A DNA stretch of 59,053 bases, taken from NCBI RefSeq assembly GCF_000687455.2, contig NZ_JGVW01000073.1, positions 1-59,053 of the forward strand, read 5' to 3'. Positions within the stretch are counted from its first letter, which is position 1, and each line of letters opens with the position of its first letter. The notes beneath the pieces were generated by a model. That model searched no databases. It saw only the letters and a list, made by a program, of their open reading frames with translations, and had not been told where the DNA came from. Shown here piece after piece: positions 55,450 through 59,053 of the stretch. This stretch comes from Burkholderia sp. lig30 (GTDB lineage: Bacteria > Pseudomonadota > Gammaproteobacteria > Burkholderiales > Burkholderiaceae). A program made the position numbers and the translations under genes.

Positions 55450-56279
55450 CCATGAACGTCCTCATCTCGACCGATATCGAAGGCGTCGCCGGCGTGTTCG
55501 CCGCCGAGCAGACCCGCCCCGGCAATCCCGAATACGAGCGCGCGCGGCGCTGGATGACCGCCGAGGCGAACGCGGCGGTCGAAGGCGCGTTTGCGGGCGG
55601 CGCACAGGCGGTGTGGGTCAACGATTCGCACGGCGGCTTCCGCAACCTGCTGCCGGACGGGCTCGATGCGCGTGCGCGCGTCGTGCTCGGCAAGCCCCGC
55701 ACGCTCGGGATGATGGCCGGCCTCGAACGGCGGCCCGACCTGGTGTTCATGATCGGCTATCACGCGAAGTCGCAGTCGCGCGGGGTGCTCGCGCACACGG
55801 TCAACAGCTTCGCGTTCACGCAGCTCTGGCTGAACGGCAGCGAAGTCGGCGAGGCGGGGCTGTACGGCGCGCTCGCGCAGGAGTACGGCGCGCACGTCGC
55901 GCTGCTGTCGGGCGACGACGTGTTCGCCGAGGAGGCGCGGCCATGCTTCCCGGGCGCGCGCATCGAAACGGTCAAGACGGCCGGCGGCGCGTCGAGCGGC
56001 GACACGCTGACGCCCGCCGCCGCGTGCGCGCAGATCGCGGCCGGTGCGCGCGCGGCCGTCGCGCATGCGTTCGCCGCCGGCTGGCACGCGAGCGCGCATC
56101 GTCCCGAGCCCGCGACCTGCACGCTGCGCGTGCAGACGGCCGCGCTCGGCGACCTGTTCGGCATGTGGCCGTTGCTGGAGCGGGTGGATGCGGTGACGCT
56201 GCGCTTTTCCGCGGCGTCGGTGGAGCATGTGGTGCGGACGCTGAACTGCCTGTCGGCGATGTCGTTCATGCTGCGCTGA
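55446..56279 (+). CDS. dppA: D-aminopeptidase DppA (M55 zinc peptidase)
   Basis: A 277-residue M55 peptidase. Metal ligands of the family are visible: D10 and E12 in STDIEGVAG, the histidine in VNDSHGGFRN and that in IGYHAKSQSRG, plus the downstream ALLSGDDVFAEEA region. The enzyme removes N-terminal D-amino acids such as D-Ala. Start ATG 55446 overlaps the previous stop; ATG 55452 is an alternative. It is last of the importer operon. Confidence 0.9.
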   Translation: MTMNVLISTDIEGVAGVFAAEQTRPGNPEYERARRWMTAEANAAVEGAFAGGAQAVWVNDSHGGFRNLLPDGLDARARVVLGKPRTLGMMAGLERRPDLVFMIGYHAKSQSRGVLAHTVNSFAFTQLWLNGSEVGEAGLYGALAQEYGAHVALLSGDDVFAEEARPCFPGARIETVKTAGGASSGDTLTPAAACAQIAAGARAAVAHAFAAGWHASAHRPEPATCTLRVQTAALGDLFGMWPLLERVDAVTLRFSAASVEHVVRTLNCLSAMSFMLR

Positions 56280-56421
56280 GCGCGAACGCCTTTGAGTGAC
56301 GATTGTTTTACAGATCAACCGCAGACAAGGTGCTGGACAACACGCATATCCCCGTCATCCTGTTCGGCGATGAAGATCTGGCGCCGGCGGTGGAGGAGGG
56401 CTCGCCCCCGCCGTCCTGCCA

Positions 56422-56610
56422 GGGAAGGTCTGCAAAACCTTCGCGTGACGGCGGCATGTGAGACGACAGTAGCGGCATGAAACAGATCAGCCTTGTTGGA
56501 ACGGGATTCGAGGTCTCGCCGAAGCGTACGCGCACGCGGGAATTCCTCGAAGAGATGAATCGGGTGGTGCCGTGGGCGCAACTTGTGGCGCTGATCGCAC
56601 CGCATGCGCC
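56422..56610 (+). mobile_element. Left end of an IS5-family insertion sequence, truncated
   Basis: An open frame from 56477 starts MKQISLVGTGFEVSPKRTR and continues REFLEEMNRVVPWAQLVALI, the N terminus of IS5-group transposases. The similarity ends around residue 44, and the rest of the transposase (DDE domain) is missing. GGGAAGGTCTGCAAAACC at 56422-56439 looks like the left terminal inverted repeat. No right end is seen, so this is a dead remnant between dppA and the autotransporter gene. The right boundary is approximate. Confidence 0.75.
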
Positions 56611-56723
56611 GAGCAGAATCGAGCATCCTCAACAGCTGGAGCCAGCGGAAAAAGGGGCGGGGAGGGAGTGCTACTACGTGGAATCGCTCGCCGGGCCGCC
56701 CGGACGAGCCGTCCCCGCAGGGA

Positions 56724-56748
56724 GACGCGCCGGACGGTCCGGCGCGTC
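56724..56748 (-). terminator. Hairpin after the autotransporter gene
   Basis: A perfect 11-bp stem (GACGCGCCGGA at 56724-56734 with its complement at 56738-56748) and a three-base loop, 18 bases beyond the stop codon of the minus-strand autotransporter. Confidence 0.75.
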
Positions 56749-56765
56749 GTGCGAGCGTCAGACCG

Positions 56766-59051
56766 TCAGAACACCTGACGCAGACGCACGCTGCCGGTCT
56801 GCGACAGGAACCCGGACGCGGCCTGCAGTTCGTAACGCACCGACACGCTGAGGTTGCTCGCGCGCAGCAGCGTCACGCCGAGCGACACATCCGCGAGATC
56901 GGAGACCGGCCGCGCGCCGACCGTCGTGAACGCGGTCTGGCCGGTCGGGTCCGCCGCGAAGCCTGCGGCGGTGACCTGCTTGGCCTGATCGTACTCGTGG
57001 ATCCACTGCACGCGCACGTCGGACAGGATCTGGCCGTAACGGCTCGTGAAGCCTTTGTCGAGTTGCACACCCAGGCTACTCTTCACGGAGTTGACGTCGC
57101 TCGAGCCGACCGACAGCGCGGCGCCATTGCCGCCGGTTTCCGTATAGCTGCCCTGATGCTGGTGGCTGTACGTGACCCCGGCGAGCGGGGTCAGCGTGAC
57201 CGGCCCGAGCGCCAGCGGATAGCCGGCTTCCACGCGGGCGAGGTACTGCTGGCCGCTGAAGTGGCCGCTCGCGTTGGCCGAGTAGCCGGTCAGGCTGACG
57301 AGCCGCGTCGTGTCGTACTGCTGCTGCACGGCCGCACCGGACAGGTTCACATACCACGGGCTGCCCGTGTAGCTCGCATAGCCGATCAGGCCATAGCCGT
57401 TCACGCGCGCCGAGTTGCCGGCGGTGTCGCCGGTGTTGTTGAGCGCGGTGTTGCTGTACGTGAACGCACCGCCTGCGCGCCAGCGCTCGCCGAGCGCACG
57501 GTCCACGCCGACCAGCAGGCCGCCGTAGTTGGCGCTGTAGCCGTCGACCGATTGCCGTTCGTCCTGGCTCGCGTGGCCGCCGAAGCCCTCGCCCCACACG
57601 CTCCACTGGGGCGTGCTGTCGCCGGTCGCGATGCCGGTTTCGCCGGCGTTCTGCGCGATGCGCAAGGTGTTGACGCGGGAGCCGACGATGCTCATCGCGT
57701 CGACGGTCGGCGCGGCGGGCGCCAAGCCGGTTTGCGTCGCGCCGAGCTGCTTGCCGATGTGGTTGGCGGTGTTCGACGAGCCGTCGCCGAGGGAGCCGAG
57801 CACCGCGTTGTACAGGTTCAGCAGATTGGCGTTGCTGATGCCGGTATAGGCAAGCAGGCCAGTCAGCGACGAGATCGCATTTGGGATCGTCGCGCCGAGC
57901 TGCGTGCCGGGGGACGCGGTCGGGCTGGGCGTCTGGCCCGGCGACGAATGGCCGCCCAGCACCACCACCAGATCCGAATTGCCGCCGTTGCTCATCGCCG
58001 TGCCGGTGATCGTGCCGGTGTACCCGGTCGCCGAGTAGTTCAGGCTGGTCGGGTTGTAGGTGGCGCTGCCGGCGGTATCCACGACGACGAAGCGCTGGCC
58101 CGTCGCAAACGCATAACCACGTGACAGCAGCTTGATCGACGCGCCGGATGCGATCGACGTGTTGCCGGTGACGATGAGGCGCCCGTAGCCGCTGTCGGTG
58201 GCGATCGAACCCTGCGTGACCGCGCCGCTCGATACGCCGATCTGCAGTGTCGCGAGGCTGCCCTGGTTGTAGTTGCCGGTGATCGTGACTGGGGCATTGA
58301 CCTGCAGCACTGCGGTGCCGGTGTGGTTCACCGCGAAGGCGCCGACGTTGATGTTGTCGTTCAGCAGCAGGTTGCCGGAGGCGAACGACACGTTCGAGGC
58401 GGTGTTGGTGATCGTGCCGGGTGTGTTCGCGAGGAAGCCGGTCAGTGTGCCAAACGTCGAGCCGGTACCTCCCGCGAGCGTCAGGTCCTGGCTGGACAGG
58501 TTCCTGATGTTGCCCGCAATCGTGCCGCTGTTCGCGACGATGCCGAGCGATGCGCTCGTGCCGTTGTCAAGCGCGTAGCCCGAGCTGGCAAGGGTGCCGT
58601 TATTGGTCAGCGTGCCGATCGTGCCGTTGTTGTAGAGCGCGCCGCTGATCGTTCCGCCGGCGTTGTTGGTCAGTTGCGTGATCGAGCCGGTGTTCGACAG
58701 GCCGGTCGTGGTGCCGGTGATCAGCCCGGAATTGGAGACGGTGCCGATCGTGCCGGCATTGCTGAGGCCGATGGCGACGGCGCCGCCGCCGATCGTGCCG
58801 GTGTTGGTCAGCGAGTCGAGCGAGCCGGTGCTGGTATTGGTCAGTTGGCCGATCAGCGCGGTGCTGCCGCTATTGTCGATGCCGCCGGTGATCGCTCCGG
58901 CATTGCTGATCGAGGCGATCGTGCCGGTGTTCAGTACGCCTTGGGTCCCGCCGCTGATCGTGTGGCCCGAGCTATTGGTCAGCAGCGTGATCGAGCCGGT
59001 GTTCGACAGGCCGGTCGTGGTGCCGGTGATCAGCCCGGAGTTGGAGACGGT
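56766..59051 (-). CDS. Autotransporter, C-terminal part with repetitive passenger (5' end beyond window)
   Basis: A type V secretion protein of which 761 C-terminal residues are visible; the frame is open to the right edge. The passenger consists of short Asn/Thr/Gly/Ser-rich repeats (such as GLSNTGSIT, NAGTIG, NNGTIGTLTNNGT), the pattern of a right-handed beta-helix. A pertactin-like C-terminal passenger block, a Pro-rich linker (PGQTPSPTASPG) and the autotransporter beta-barrel follow (about the last 270 residues, starting near WSVWGEGFGG, ending in VRLRQVF with the terminal Phe). It is likely an adhesin or surface protein. Confidence 0.92.
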   Translation of the reverse strand, partial: TVSNSGLITGTTTGLSNTGSITLLTNSSGHTISGGTQGVLNTGTIASISNAGAITGGIDNSGSTALIGQLTNTSTGSLDSLTNTGTIGGGAVAIGLSNAGTIGTVSNSGLITGTTTGLSNTGSITQLTNNAGGTISGALYNNGTIGTLTNNGTLASSGYALDNGTSASLGIVANSGTIAGNIRNLSSQDLTLAGGTGSTFGTLTGFLANTPGTITNTASNVSFASGNLLLNDNINVGAFAVNHTGTAVLQVNAPVTITGNYNQGSLATLQIGVSSGAVTQGSIATDSGYGRLIVTGNTSIASGASIKLLSRGYAFATGQRFVVVDTAGSATYNPTSLNYSATGYTGTITGTAMSNGGNSDLVVVLGGHSSPGQTPSPTASPGTQLGATIPNAISSLTGLLAYTGISNANLLNLYNAVLGSLGDGSSNTANHIGKQLGATQTGLAPAAPTVDAMSIVGSRVNTLRIAQNAGETGIATGDSTPQWSVWGEGFGGHASQDERQSVDGYSANYGGLLVGVDRALGERWRAGGAFTYSNTALNNTGDTAGNSARVNGYGLIGYASYTGSPWYVNLSGAAVQQQYDTTRLVSLTGYSANASGHFSGQQYLARVEAGYPLALGPVTLTPLAGVTYSHQHQGSYTETGGNGAALSVGSSDVNSVKSSLGVQLDKGFTSRYGQILSDVRVQWIHEYDQAKQVTAAGFAADPTGQTAFTTVGARPVSDLADVSLGVTLLRASNLSVSVRYELQAASGFLSQTGSVRLRQVF

Positions 59052-59053
59052 GC
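58678..59053 (-). repeat. 309-bp-spaced direct repeat in the autotransporter passenger
   Basis: The 67 bases at 58678-58744 recur at 58987-59053 with one mismatch, offset 309 bases (103 codons), encoding the same residues SNSGLITGTTTGLSNTGSIT in both. The similarity reaches the window edge, so more copies may lie beyond. Confidence 0.9.

Overview
The window is GC-rich DNA, about two thirds G+C, with the gene content and codon use of a Burkholderia, most likely the cepacia complex. This is inferred from family content: a FabV enoyl reductase whose catalytic residues fall at the B. mallei positions, a trans-4-hydroxy-L-proline cluster, a Tad pilus locus and a 3-hydroxybenzoate/gentisate cluster. 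No rRNA, tRNA or CRISPR array is visible. It reads like accessory-rich secondary-replicon sequence: several self-contained catabolic or surface modules, mostly each with its own regulator.

Left part (1-12.5 kb). The edge holds the end of an unidentified gene and a C-terminal remnant of a type VI secretion TssL/OmpA protein. A three-gene minus-strand operon of exported proteins follows (lipoprotein, Gly-tract protein, lytic transglycosylase), then fabV, a HAD protein, a helix-hairpin-helix protein, a DUF2905/CapA pair, an RpoD-like sigma factor paralogue, three small envelope proteins and a cytochrome b561.

Hydroxyproline module (12.5-21.9 kb). Two divergent operons encode the full route from trans-4-hydroxy-L-proline to 2-oxoglutarate: epimerase, three-subunit D-hydroxyproline dehydrogenase, deaminating DapA-family enzyme, 2-oxoglutarate semialdehyde dehydrogenase, a permease and a pyrroline-2-carboxylate reductase. 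The shared promoter region holds a perfect 15-bp inverted repeat. The FAD subunit gene carries an in-frame array of a 48-bp palindromic repeat.

Tad pilus module (22.4-33.3 kb). Twelve co-directional genes: flp, cpaA, cpaB, cpaC, cpaD, cpaE, cpaF, tadB, tadC, tadD, tadE and a tadG-like gene. Many overlap by a few bases. tadE has a 15-unit, 9-bp tandem repeat in its leader.

3-Hydroxybenzoate/gentisate module (33.3-39.7 kb). A LysR regulator diverges from gentisate dioxygenase, fumarylpyruvate hydrolase, maleylpyruvate isomerase, 3-hydroxybenzoate 6-hydroxylase and an aromatic acid MFS carrier. Two more copies of the palindromic repeat lie in the dioxygenase leader.

Right part (39.7-59 kb). 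A BigR-like persulfide-type ArsR regulator with two YeeE/YedE-type genes; a small gene under a textbook LexA box; a metallophosphatase followed by a frameshifted di-heme peroxidase gene; a BetT-type carrier; an RpiR-iaaA-gsiABCD-dmpA-dppA operon for import and breakdown of peptides, including isoaspartyl and D-amino-acid peptides; an IS5-family remnant; and the 3' part of a repetitive autotransporter running off the right edge.
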